Assembly (NCBI GenBank): GCA_013289835.1
Contig: JABCZG010000023.1
Location: forward strand, 1-64,000
Direction of reading: 5' to 3'
Source: Acidobacteriota bacterium
GTDB taxonomy: Bacteria > Acidobacteriota > Terriglobia > Acidiferrales > UBA7541
Length of the DNA stretch: 64,000 nt
Of the stretch, positions 15,496 through 23,415 are shown piece after piece. The position numbers and the translations under genes are program-made. The notes under the pieces were generated by a model. The model was not told the origin of the DNA and did not search any database. It saw only the letters and a program-made list of their open reading frames with translations. Numbering within the stretch: the first letter of the stretch is position 1; the number at the start of each line of letters is the position of its first letter.

Positions 15496-16479
15496 GTGAT
15501 CACACAACGTGAACCGCAAAAAGAAACTCCACGAGCAAAACCGACTTCTCGCCTCGCTCCTGAGGGCGCCGGCGCCGGAGTGCGAAGAACGCGCGGCTCA
15601 AAGGACGCCAAGCGCGAGTTGCGATTCAGAGACTTGGTGGAACCGGCGCTCGAGGCAAAAAAAGAACTCCTGAAAAACGAGCCAAGCTCGATTAAAACCG
15701 ACCGTGATCGTCTGCGTCGGATACTGCCGGCCATCGGGCACCTGACGCTGCGGGCCCTCACCGCGGGGAGGATTGCACGCTTCCTCCAGGATCTCGGGCG
15801 CGGCGATGAGTCGCACCGTTCGCTGGCGGGTGCAACCGTCAACCGCTTCCACTCGCTGCTATCCTCCATCTGGAAGTATGCGATGCGCCAGGGACTCACC
15901 GATGTAAATCCCTTCGCGGGCTCGAGTATCCCCTGGGCGAAAGAGGCCGCGATTCACATTCGGTTTCTCGAACGCGATGAGCAGCGCCGGCTGGTTGCTG
16001 TGCTTCGGAAGGACGCCCCGAACAAAGTTCTCGAACTCGAGCTCGCCATTCTCACCGGGATGCGACGAGGCGAGCAATTTGGTGCGCGATGGGAAGATTG
16101 GAAAGTCCACGAGGGCGTGCTCTACGTCAAGGGAAAGACGGGACCGCGCGAGGTACGAATCAACCGCGCCGCGCGCCATTGCCTGACGCGGCTAAGGAAG
16201 CGAGCGCCGAAGGGTCAAATTTATTTGACGCCCGAGCGGAATCAGGGACCGCTGGATCGGCGCTTCTGGTTTGAAAAAGCGGTGAAGCGCGCGGAGCTGC
16301 GGCCGCGGTTTCGGTACCATGACCTTCGCCATACCTATTGCAGCCGCCTCGTCGCTGCTGGCGTCCCGCTGCTCGAAGTCCAAAAACTTGCCGGGCATAA
16401 ATCGTTTCAGACCACCCTTCGATATGCCCACCTCTCCCCGGATCATCTTCGTCGCGCGGCCGAGAAAGTGGAGTTCTAG
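15496..16479 (+). CDS. Tyrosine recombinase / phage integrase
   Basis: The 327-residue protein has an N-terminal core-binding domain (about 45-150) and a catalytic domain with the full residue set: Arg190 (TGMRRGEQ), His275 and Arg278 (YHDLRHTY), His301 (LAGHKS) and Tyr310 (LRYAHLSP). The start is GTG at 15496; ATG alternatives are far downstream. It is unrelated to the serine recombinase and lies 6.6 kb from the left attachment site, not at an element end. It might therefore belong to a second element or serve another site. All catalytic residues are intact. Confidence 0.93.
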   Translation: MITQREPQKETPRAKPTSRLAPEGAGAGVRRTRGSKDAKRELRFRDLVEPALEAKKELLKNEPSSIKTDRDRLRRILPAIGHLTLRALTAGRIARFLQDLGRGDESHRSLAGATVNRFHSLLSSIWKYAMRQGLTDVNPFAGSSIPWAKEAAIHIRFLERDEQRRLVAVLRKDAPNKVLELELAILTGMRRGEQFGARWEDWKVHEGVLYVKGKTGPREVRINRAARHCLTRLRKRAPKGQIYLTPERNQGPLDRRFWFEKAVKRAELRPRFRYHDLRHTYCSRLVAAGVPLLEVQKLAGHKSFQTTLRYAHLSPDHLRRAAEKVEF

Positions 16480-16571
16480 TACAGTTTTTGGGCGTTGTGT
16501 ATCGGATACCATATCCGATACAGGGATTGCGTTTTTGCAGGCGTTTTGATGAAACGCGAAAGGACGACAAA

Positions 16572-16781
16572 ATGAAGCCAACCATCGGGCAGCGCATCCT
16601 CGCAGCGTGCCTCGCGCACCAGCTCGGGATTCACTCAGACCGTGCACTGAAGCTCTACGTCCTCGGACACGACATCGATCCGTCCTGGGAAACGGTTGGC
16701 GAAACGCTGCTGAAGAGCGCGGTCGCGGCGACCACTCCCCAACGGGAGTCGCGCCCTCATAAAAGCGGGAACGTGCACTGA
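16572..16781 (+). CDS. Small hypothetical protein between integrase and ClpP-like gene
   Basis: The 69-residue protein contains IGQRILAACLAHQLGIHSDRAL and ends in a basic tail. ATG 16572 has AAAGGA upstream. It lies 17 bases before the ClpP-like gene on the same strand and is probably co-transcribed with it. No family is recognised. Confidence 0.5.
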   Translation: MKPTIGQRILAACLAHQLGIHSDRALKLYVLGHDIDPSWETVGETLLKSAVAATTPQRESRPHKSGNVH

Positions 16782-16798
16782 TTCGGAAAGGTGACGCC

Positions 16799-17857
16799 AT
16801 GATGGAGAGCCCCGACGTCGCGCACGTCGACTTCACTCCGAACGCGCACCGCTCCATCTCGATCGACGGCTACATGGATGAATCTCTGGAGAAACGCCTC
16901 CGGCCACAGATCCTCGAGCTCACTCGCTCGAGCCGGGACCCTATCACCGTTTTCATCAATTCTAGCGGGGGCAGCACCAAAATCGTCGAGGGCATTCTGA
17001 GTCTTCTGAGACCGACGGATCAGGTCGACGCACGTCCCTCAAGGATCATCACCTTCGCGGAGTCGCAAGCGAAAAGCGCGGCCGCGCAACTGCTGTCCGC
17101 CGGCGACTTCGCCATCGCGTCTCGGGAAAGCAAGTTGCTCTACCACGGCACCAGAATAGAAATGCCCCGGTTTGTCACCGGCGAACAGTCCATGGTGTTC
17201 GCGGACGGGTTGACTGCCTCCAACGAGATGTTCGCCGCCTCGCTCGCCCAAAAGTCCGTGCGGCGTTTCCTGTGGATCGTATCCGCGCTGCGCTCAACGT
17301 TTGAGCAACACCGTGCGGACGTGGGCGACTCGACCCTCACGGACCTGGACTGTTTCGGCGAGATTCTGTTCCGGAAGCTGTCCCCGAGCGCCCAAAACGT
17401 CCTCTCCAGAGCCAACCGCATCTGGAACACCTCGAAGGGACTGGTCACGCACTTCCAGAAGAAAATAGGGAGAGGTCGTGGCCACAGATCGGGGAAAGCA
17501 GACCTCCAGAAGATCATGCTCAACGCGAGTATGGCTTTTGAGTACCAGAGCAACAGCGACAACCCGGACTGGAGCCTTAGCTGCGGAGGGCTCAAGAGAA
17601 TCCGTGAGCACTACGCGTTCCTCGAGGAACATTTCCAGAATGCAACTGGGGACCAGGTCGGAAAACTCTGCGAGAGGTGGGCGCCGAGCACTCCCGCCAA
17701 GGAGGATGAGCACGACGTCGATGCGGCCTATTTCCTGCCCTTCCGGTCTTTCTTCGTCGCGATCTGTCGAGCGCTGCAGCAAGGAGAAAACAATCTCACG
17801 GCCGTGGATGCGATGTTCTTGGGCCTCGTCGATACCGTGCGAGATCTGCCGAAATGA
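16799..17857 (+). CDS. ClpP-fold serine protease-like protein with helical C-terminal extension
   Basis: The 352-residue protein has a ClpP/SDH-type first half: VFINSSGGSTKIVEGILSLL corresponds to the oxyanion-hole strand, Ser93 in AKSAAAQLL takes the place of the catalytic serine, and His116 in LLYHGTR the catalytic histidine, 23 residues later (25 in E. coli ClpP). The third triad residue is not obvious. From about 140 it continues for over 200 residues with helical sequence not found in ClpP. No Clp ATPase is nearby, and it is not next to capsid genes as prohead proteases are. Ribosome site: GGAAAGGTGACGCC. Its substrate is unknown. Confidence 0.7.
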   Translation: MMESPDVAHVDFTPNAHRSISIDGYMDESLEKRLRPQILELTRSSRDPITVFINSSGGSTKIVEGILSLLRPTDQVDARPSRIITFAESQAKSAAAQLLSAGDFAIASRESKLLYHGTRIEMPRFVTGEQSMVFADGLTASNEMFAASLAQKSVRRFLWIVSALRSTFEQHRADVGDSTLTDLDCFGEILFRKLSPSAQNVLSRANRIWNTSKGLVTHFQKKIGRGRGHRSGKADLQKIMLNASMAFEYQSNSDNPDWSLSCGGLKRIREHYAFLEEHFQNATGDQVGKLCERWAPSTPAKEDEHDVDAAYFLPFRSFFVAICRALQQGENNLTAVDAMFLGLVDTVRDLPK

Positions 17858-17860
17858 GAA

Positions 17861-17888
17861 CGGCTCCCGCTCGGGGGAACGGGAGCCG
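17861..17888 (+). terminator. Hairpin after the ClpP-like gene
   Basis: A 9-bp perfect stem CGGCTCCCG/CGGGAGCCG with a ten-base loop starts four bases after the stop codon. No T-run follows, so it is a weak intrinsic terminator or a 3'-end stabiliser. Confidence 0.5.
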
Positions 17889-17954
17889 CGAAAGGTGGGA
17901 AGGCGCTGCGTGGTGAAAGTGACTCTACCACGACACCGGAACTGCTCGAATCCT

Positions 17955-18257
17955 TCAGCTCGAGGTTTCGATGGCCGCGCTGTTACGTCTTGCGCCGCGC
18001 GCGGCATATAGTGTCACCGGAAAAAGTTCGCCCTGGCCAGCGGCACCCGAGGCCCTCGCCGCGTGCAGGCTCCGCAAAGCCGGGCAGACGGCGAAGTGGG
18101 ACACGAAACGGCCTCTCGAAGTTTTCACGAACGGACCTATGCGACCCCGCGGCGTTCGGAACAGATAGATGAGCTCGCCGCAATCCCGGCACTCTTTCGT
18201 TTGGAGAAACGTGTAACCTCCGCGAACCATGTCGGCCATCGGCGCCGGGAAATGCAC
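17955..18257 (-). CDS. Small zinc-binding-like phage protein
   Basis: The 100-residue protein has CRDCGELIYLF, then FVSHFAVCP, a likely CxxC...HxxxC metal site at residues 22-58. A basic, low-complexity tail follows. The GTG start at 18257 has an excellent AAGGAGG seven bases upstream. It lies downstream of the HTH regulator on the same strand. The role is unknown. Confidence 0.6.
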   Translation of the reverse strand: MHFPAPMADMVRGGYTFLQTKECRDCGELIYLFRTPRGRIGPFVKTSRGRFVSHFAVCPALRSLHAARASGAAGQGELFPVTLYAARGARRNSAAIETSS

Positions 18258-18283
18258 GTCTCAACCTCCTTCAGAGCGAAGAG

Positions 18284-18670
18284 TCATTTTGCAGGTGCGC
18301 GCGCGCCGTTTGTGGCGATTCGATGCGGCGTCATTGCCTGAGAAGCGTGGCTGCCCTCAATTCGTGTCACCGGCGGCAGGTCGCGGGAGTGCTGGTAGAT
18401 TTCGTCGAGTGTGAGTTTGACGCCGGATTCACGCGCCAGACGCTGGATGATCGCGGCGCGTGTTCGAATGGGCGCGGTCGTGCCTCTGATCCAGTGATAC
18501 ACGGCCGACGGATCGATGGCCAGCCCCAGCGCGAGGCGATCAACTCCATAGGCGTTGATGAAGCGCGAGAATTTCGACCTCCACCGCCCTGGCTTTCGTT
18601 TGTGGACTCCGCGCCGTCTCTCCGCGCGAGAACGCAGTGGCGTTCGTGCTGGCTGACGATGGTTGCTCAT
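18284..18670 (-). CDS. HTH transcriptional regulator (Cro/CI-like)
   Basis: The 128-residue protein has a very basic N-terminus (about 1-32) and a helix-turn-helix core: FINAYGVDRLALGLAIDPSAVYHWIRG, with the recognition helix followed by RTRAAIIQRLARESG. It probably acts as the element's repressor or early regulator. The C-terminal 30 residues are disordered. A TATAAG box lies about 60 bases upstream on the same strand but lacks a good -35. Confidence 0.7.
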   Translation of the reverse strand: MSNHRQPARTPLRSRAERRRGVHKRKPGRWRSKFSRFINAYGVDRLALGLAIDPSAVYHWIRGTTAPIRTRAAIIQRLARESGVKLTLDEIYQHSRDLPPVTRIEGSHASQAMTPHRIATNGARAPAK

Positions 18671-18867
18671 TTCGGCGAGCCCTCCCGCATCTGAGGCAGC
18701 AAGTTTCCCACAACGTACACCACGGAGCTACTTATAGAAAAGAGAAAAGCGATAAGAATTGCTTTGGACGCGAGGAAACCGAGTTTGCCGAGTCCGCACG
18801 CGCGCCCTCAGACTGCCCCGACCGAGCCAAGTGGCGGGCCGCAGGGACCAGGGCGCCGCGCGGGGGG

Positions 18868-19035
18868 TTAGCTTTTCTTCTTCAGATTCGCCAGGTACTG
18901 CGCGAGGGCTTCCCGCACCAGAAACCCGACAGACCTCTCGGTTTCCCGGCCGAGCCGCTCTAACTCTGCCTTCTGTTCAGGTTTGACGAGGGCGAAGATC
19001 GCCACTCTTTCTTGCTTGGCCTTTTTCTTTTCCAT
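18868..19035 (-). CDS. Ribbon-helix-helix (CopG-like) protein
   Basis: The 55-residue protein is lysine-rich at both ends. RVAIFALVKPEQKAELERL gives the beta strand and first helix, and RSVGFLVREALAQYLANL gives the second helix of a ribbon-helix-helix fold. It was read directly on the minus strand from ATG 19035. A consensus promoter puts transcription start only about two bases before the ATG, so it may be leaderless. It is probably a DNA-binding regulator acting at the divergent promoter region 19036-19165. Confidence 0.75.
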   Translation of the reverse strand: MEKKKAKQERVAIFALVKPEQKAELERLGRETERSVGFLVREALAQYLANLKKKS

Positions 19036-19043
19036 AGCACTCT

Positions 19044-19072
19044 TTTGTACCCCTTAGAAGGTCTGGTGTCAA
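19044..19072 (-). promoter_or_regulatory. Sigma-70 promoter of the ribbon-helix-helix gene
   Basis: On the minus strand TTGACA (19072-19067), a 17-base spacer and TACAAA (19049-19044). The predicted start point is near 19037, almost at the ATG. Confidence 0.7.
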
Positions 19073-19098
19073 TGTACGAAGTATAGAGCATATCAGGG

Positions 19099-19152
19099 AA
19101 CCTAAGTACCATAGACTTGTTACACAAGACGGGTATAGACTGCACTTAGGTT
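19099..19152. promoter_or_regulatory. Inverted repeat, candidate operator
   Basis: Nine-base arms AACCTAAGT (19099-19107) and ACTTAGGTT (19144-19152) are perfect inverted repeats 36 bases apart. They lie in the divergent gap between the ribbon-helix-helix gene and the 19166 gene, and the second arm ends 14 bases before that ATG. Confidence 0.45.
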
Positions 19153-19165
19153 AGAGGGGGCAAGC

Positions 19166-19723
19166 ATGAAGACCAAAGCCGCAGAGAATTTCAGCGAATG
19201 GGAAGGGCGGTCCAGGGTTCCCGAATGCGTGCCAGTCATCCTGTTTGACCGCTCCCTGTGGAGCAGGTTTGTCGGCCTGTTCAAGAGAAGGAAAGCCGTC
19301 CGCGCCGCCGGCCTGGCCTTCGCCGTTCTCACGCTTTGGGCGCTTCCGGCCAGTTCTACTACACAGGCGGAGACGGCAGACCTCCTGCAGATGCGCGCCG
19401 TGCTGCGCCAGTCGATTGCGGAAATGAACGAGCAGGGGCGGCTCCCGCTCGACGGCATCGCCGGCGGGATGCTGAACAACATCTGGCAGACGGTCTCTCA
19501 TCCTGCCGAGCCTTCGCGGATGGGTTGTGGCTGGCAGTCAAATTACGTGCGCGCGAGGCTGCAGCGCATTCCGGGCTGGCGGTTCGAGAAACGTTACGAA
19601 GTGGGATACTCTTCGCCGATCCTGCTCCCCCACCAGTGGATCACCGCCTACGGTCCCGGCGGCCGCGTGATCCAAATCGACCCGTGGGATGGCGTCACCG
19701 AGATTTCCAAAGGAGAAAAATGA
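19166..19723 (+). CDS. Hypothetical exported or membrane-anchored protein
   Basis: The 185-residue protein has a basic stretch (FKRRKAVRAAG) before one hydrophobic helix (about 47-62). A mainly soluble C-terminal domain follows, with MNEQGRLPLDGIAGGMLNNIW and RVIQIDPWDGVTEI. ATG 19166 has GAGGGGG upstream. It is the first of three overlapping plus-strand genes. No family is recognised. Orientation with a non-cytoplasmic C-terminus is inferred from the positive charges before the helix. Confidence 0.55.
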   Translation: MKTKAAENFSEWEGRSRVPECVPVILFDRSLWSRFVGLFKRRKAVRAAGLAFAVLTLWALPASSTTQAETADLLQMRAVLRQSIAEMNEQGRLPLDGIAGGMLNNIWQTVSHPAEPSRMGCGWQSNYVRARLQRIPGWRFEKRYEVGYSSPILLPHQWITAYGPGGRVIQIDPWDGVTEISKGEK

Positions 19724-19893
19724 AAGAGCCTACTGACGACTCGAACGTGATGGTGCTCACCACGTTTGAAGTCCGCCGGCAACTGAAGATCATCGCGGCG
19801 GTGACCCGTTCGAGCATGAAAGAAGTGCTCGCTCGCCTGGTGGCGGCGGAATACGAACGCGTGATGCCGAACCCGCCTGAGGTGACGTCATGA
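19720..19893 (+). CDS. Ribbon-helix-helix-like small protein
   Basis: The 57-residue protein has VMVLTTFEVRRQLKIIAAVTR, then SMKEVLARLVAAEYERV, a strand followed by two helices as in Arc/CopG-type proteins. ATG 19720 overlaps the upstream stop (ATGA) and has AAGGAG just before it. It is co-translated with both neighbours and is probably a small DNA-binding or antitoxin-like protein. Confidence 0.6.
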   Translation: MKEPTDDSNVMVLTTFEVRRQLKIIAAVTRSSMKEVLARLVAAEYERVMPNPPEVTS

Positions 19894-20081
19894 CGCCGGA
19901 ACATATCGTCGAACTCTCTGGTGCGCAGTGGGTTGGCGTGCAGGAAACGGAATCGGGTCCCATGATTCTGTTCCGCGACCCGGTGTGCAAATCCTGTCTC
20001 GCGCTCTTCGCGGCGGACCTCACGCTCGCCAACATCAAAGCGAAGATGGCAGGCGCGCGGGTGCGCTTCGGGTTGAAGTGA
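19890..20081 (+). CDS. Hypothetical small protein
   Basis: The 63-residue protein has ELSGAQWVGVQETESGPMILFRDP, then CKSCLALFAADLTLANIKAKM. It overlaps the previous gene by ATGA. There is a CxxC pair but no second pair. No family is recognised; it might act with the ribbon-helix-helix protein as a coupled pair, by position only. Confidence 0.5.
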   Translation: MTPEHIVELSGAQWVGVQETESGPMILFRDPVCKSCLALFAADLTLANIKAKMAGARVRFGLK

Positions 20082-20131
20082 TGCCTCCCCACGCGCCGAG
20101 TTGATGTCAGAGCCGCGGGATGGCGGTGCCG

Positions 20132-20632
20132 TTAACACGCGCGCCTGGGCGTTGGACCTGGAACATCGATGCCGGCCTTCGCGAGGTACGCGAGCGACTC
20201 CTTGCACGCCTTCTCGAGCTTCGCCTGAATCATCAGGCGCGACGTTTCGCCGATGAGTTCGGGAGCGAGCCGCGGCGGGATCGCCATGATGCGCGTCTTC
20301 GTGGCGAGCATGAGGTCGGTAAGCATCTTCTCGACGTCCGGGAGCGCCATCAGTCGACCACGCTCCTTCGCCAGTTCAATCTCGCGAAGGTCGGCGTCGG
20401 CCCGGAGCAGCCGGACCCGCTCCTCCCGTTCGCCAACGAATCCGCCGTCGAGAGTCGGCACAGATTTCTTTTCGAGCGCCCGCTGCAGGTAGCGGACGTA
20501 CCAGAGCATGCATTTCATTGGGTCGTACTGTCCCCGTCCCTCGCGCGGTAACCCCTCTTTCACGAGCTGCTGGACGCGTTGCTTGGTGAGGTTCAGCGCG
20601 CTGGCGACTTTGGTGACGTCGACCGTTGCCAT
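20132..20632 (-). CDS. Phage DNA-packaging protein Nu1-like (terminase small subunit)
   Basis: The 166-residue protein has an N-terminal winged helix-turn-helix (VTKVASALNLTKQRVQQLVKEG, then GQYDPMKCMLWYVRYLQ) as in Nu1/terminase small subunits that bind packaging sites. A charged helix follows (LRADADLREIELAKERG), then an assembly region (EKMLTDLMLATKTRIMAIP). It lies 13 bases after the tape measure gene, the reverse of normal late-gene order, and no large terminase is present. It may be functionless or used by a helper phage. Confidence 0.75.
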   Translation of the reverse strand: MATVDVTKVASALNLTKQRVQQLVKEGLPREGRGQYDPMKCMLWYVRYLQRALEKKSVPTLDGGFVGEREERVRLLRADADLREIELAKERGRLMALPDVEKMLTDLMLATKTRIMAIPPRLAPELIGETSRLMIQAKLEKACKESLAYLAKAGIDVPGPTPRRAC

Positions 20633-20645
20633 CGATCAATCCGCC

Positions 20646-23375
20646 CTAGGTGCTCCTCGACAGTGCTTTGCCGGCAGCTTTGGGATTGTTAACTAAATGC
20701 TGAATGATGATGTTCCCCGCCGCCTTGCTCGAGAGGTGCCGCAGAATCAGTCCCTCGTCGAGACCGATTCCAAGATTGATGCTCGACTCGCCGGCGCCGC
20801 CGGAGTTCCCCACGAGACCGCCCTCGGAATACTTCGGGAGCGCAAGCCGCTCGAGCGACGGAATCTTCAGGCCGCGGTTGATCGCCTCGAGGTTGTTAAC
20901 CCCGAACGAGCTGACCGCGTCAGCCTTCACGATGTACTCGCCGTGAGAGAGCCGCGCCGGGATCGAATCGGACTTCGGACCTCCCGGCCCTTTGACAAGG
21001 CCGCCCTCGGCCGCGCCGAACAACGAACCGAGGATGCCGCCGAGACCTCCGCCTCCCCCGCCGCCGCTCGCACCGCCGCCGATGGCCCCAAAAAGTTTCT
21101 TGATCGCCAGCGTCGCCAGCATTTGTGCGGCGACCTTCCCGAGGGACTCGATGACCGAGCCTGCGAAATTCTTAAACGAGTTTCCGACGCTCGTCGTCCC
21201 GGCAACCAGGCTCGAGAACAGCGTGGAGAAGCCACCCTGCAGGCCGCCCTGCAGCGATTGCTTCAGCTGCGCGATGCCCTGGCCGGCGACATTCGAGGCG
21301 GTCTTGTACTCGTTGACTTTCTTCTGGAACTCCGCGGCCTGCGCCACTTCCTCCTCCGTTTTCGCATTCGCGGTGAGCTGCGTGGCGATGGACTGCAGCG
21401 CCGGGAGTTCCTCGCGGTAGAGGTCGAGAATCTGCTGGTCGGCCTGCACCTGAAAGAGCTTCCCGTTCTTGACCTTGTCCTCGATCGCCGCGCGCTGCGC
21501 GTCGAGCACGGTCAGTCCGGTCTTGCCGGCTTTTTCCTGTTCGGTGAACGTGGCCTCCGCCGTTTTCAGCAGCGTGTACTTCGCGAGTTCCGCGTCGATT
21601 TGCGCCTTCGACTCGCCGGCCTGCGCGAGGATGATCGCCATCTTCTGCGCTTCGACTTGGATCTGTTCCTTCGCCGCGGCGAGCGTCTTCCCCTGCGTGG
21701 TGTCGACCAGCCTGTGGAACTCGAGAATTTTCTGCTGGTTCTCCTCGCGCTTGGCGAACTGCTCGGTCTCGAGCTCGTGAACCTTCGTCGAAGCGTTGAT
21801 CGTGATCTCGCTGATCTTCGTTTCGAGCTCCTCCACTTTGGTGAGCGCCTGCAGGCGCGCGGCTTCCTGTTTGTCCGCGTCCTTGGGAGTCGCCGCCGAC
21901 TTCTTTGCGACAGCGGCCTTCTGCGCCTCGGCGTTGGCCGCCGCAACCCCGCGCTGCAGGATCGCGATTTCCTCCTCGGCGTCTGCGGTGACCGCAACCT
22001 TGCGGCGGTCAAAATAGGTGGCGAGAGAAATCTCGCCCTTCTCGAACATCTCCTTGTCGACCTGGTCGGTCTGCTTCGCGTACGCGCGGTGGATCGTGAG
22101 CTCGTCCTGCAGCTGCTTCTCGAGCAGCGAGAGCGCGGCCTTCGCCGCGGCGTCGGTGGGAGCAACGGCGGCGGTGACCGCCGGCGCATCTATCTGCTTC
22201 TCCGGCCGGAGCCGGTCTGCGCGTTCCTTTGCCCTGCGCTTCGTCTCATCGTCCGATGGAAAGAGAGCGTCGTAAATTTTCTGCTGTTGCTTGCTGGCGT
22301 CGTCGTCGATTGCCTTCAGTCGCGCCGCGAACTCCTGCGTGGCTTTGTCGCCGGTGGTCGCGAGCTGCGTTGCTACGGAAATGGCGGCGCCCCCTGCTCC
22401 TCCACGGATGTAACCGCCAATTGCGGCAAAGGTGGTCTTCGCAAATTCCTTCGTGTGGTTGAACGCGAAGTCGAAAACCTCCTCAATCTCGGCCGCGGCG
22501 TGGCCAGCAGAAGCACCGAAGGAGAGGAAGCCGAAGGCGATGTCTTTGATCACCGTCCCTGCGGTCTCGCCTAGTTTTTTGAAACTACTCCCCGCTCCGT
22601 CATCGCCAAGAGCATTGAGTAGAGCGTCGCCGACGTCCGTGATCGCCGGCAGCATGCCCGCCTCGAACTGCGTCGCCATGCCCTTGCCGGCGTCGCTCAG
22701 TTCTTGAAGCGAAGCCTTCGCCACGCGTGCGGCATCGGTCTGGTCGTGAGTGAGCAGCAGCCCGAGCCGCGAGACCGATTTCGTGATTTTGTCGAAACCC
22801 TCACCCGCTATCGCGTTTGCCACGGGGATGAACTCGGCCCCGGCCTTCGAGAAGATGACCTGCGCGGCTGTGGCCTTCGCGAATCCCGCCGACATTCCGC
22901 CGAGCCGCGTGGTCACCAGCGCAATTGTTTGATCCGAGTTCAAGCCGGCGAAATCCTTCGCGGTGAGGCCGAGAATTTTGAATCCTTGCGCCGCCTTCGT
23001 GCCTCCAGCCTCGAACTCGGTGATGGACTTCGCCGCTTTGATCAGCGCCTTGTCGACGGACTCCGTGGACGTTCCGAGTTCTTCGGCGACGTGGTGGAAC
23101 ACACTCAGTGCCTGCGTGCTGATGCCCGTCTTGTCCGCCATTTTTCCGATTTCGATGGCGGAGTCGAATGCGTCCTTCCCGATCCGCGCGAGACCAATCG
23201 CCGCGGCACCGACAGCGATTCCCTGGAAAGCCTTTGCGAGCGAGAGGCCGGACGTGGCCGTTTCGTCCTGCTGCTTCTTCAGAGTTTTGAGCTGGCTGGT
23301 GAGTTCCTTGATCGCTGCAGATACGCCAGCGTCCTCTGCGGTAAGTTTTACTTTGATTTCTGGTGCATCAGACAT
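20646..23375 (-). CDS. Phage tail tape measure protein
   Basis: The 909-residue protein sets tail length in siphoviruses and myoviruses. The N-terminus is typical (KVKLTAEDAGVSAAIKEL, then a glycine/alanine-rich hydrophobic patch near 45-65). It has long coiled-coil stretches at about 410-620 and a C-terminal segment with GGLVKGPGGPKSDSIPARLS and HGEYIVKADAV, a common tape-measure ending. At about 0.3 nm per residue of helix it would imply a tail near 130 nm. The frame is intact although the rest of the virion genes are missing. The ATG lies inside the frameshift extension of the chaperone. Confidence 0.9.
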   Translation of the reverse strand: MSDAPEIKVKLTAEDAGVSAAIKELTSQLKTLKKQQDETATSGLSLAKAFQGIAVGAAAIGLARIGKDAFDSAIEIGKMADKTGISTQALSVFHHVAEELGTSTESVDKALIKAAKSITEFEAGGTKAAQGFKILGLTAKDFAGLNSDQTIALVTTRLGGMSAGFAKATAAQVIFSKAGAEFIPVANAIAGEGFDKITKSVSRLGLLLTHDQTDAARVAKASLQELSDAGKGMATQFEAGMLPAITDVGDALLNALGDDGAGSSFKKLGETAGTVIKDIAFGFLSFGASAGHAAAEIEEVFDFAFNHTKEFAKTTFAAIGGYIRGGAGGAAISVATQLATTGDKATQEFAARLKAIDDDASKQQQKIYDALFPSDDETKRRAKERADRLRPEKQIDAPAVTAAVAPTDAAAKAALSLLEKQLQDELTIHRAYAKQTDQVDKEMFEKGEISLATYFDRRKVAVTADAEEEIAILQRGVAAANAEAQKAAVAKKSAATPKDADKQEAARLQALTKVEELETKISEITINASTKVHELETEQFAKREENQQKILEFHRLVDTTQGKTLAAAKEQIQVEAQKMAIILAQAGESKAQIDAELAKYTLLKTAEATFTEQEKAGKTGLTVLDAQRAAIEDKVKNGKLFQVQADQQILDLYREELPALQSIATQLTANAKTEEEVAQAAEFQKKVNEYKTASNVAGQGIAQLKQSLQGGLQGGFSTLFSSLVAGTTSVGNSFKNFAGSVIESLGKVAAQMLATLAIKKLFGAIGGGASGGGGGGGLGGILGSLFGAAEGGLVKGPGGPKSDSIPARLSHGEYIVKADAVSSFGVNNLEAINRGLKIPSLERLALPKYSEGGLVGNSGGAGESSINLGIGLDEGLILRHLSSKAAGNIIIQHLVNNPKAAGKALSRST

Positions 23376-23415
23376 GACGGACCTCCGGTTGTGGTTCTAC
23401 TGAGCCGCACCCTTT

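Noticed and set aside
15168..15899. Minus-strand 243-codon frame
   Set aside because: It lies opposite the tyrosine integrase and reads as serine/proline/arginine-rich shadow without motifs.
17294..18007. Minus-strand 237-codon frame
   Set aside because: Shadow opposite the ClpP-like gene; no start context or motif.
20697..22574. Plus-strand 625-codon frame
   Set aside because: It is antisense to the tape measure gene; extreme Leu/Arg/Glu bias reflects the coiled-coil codons on the other strand.
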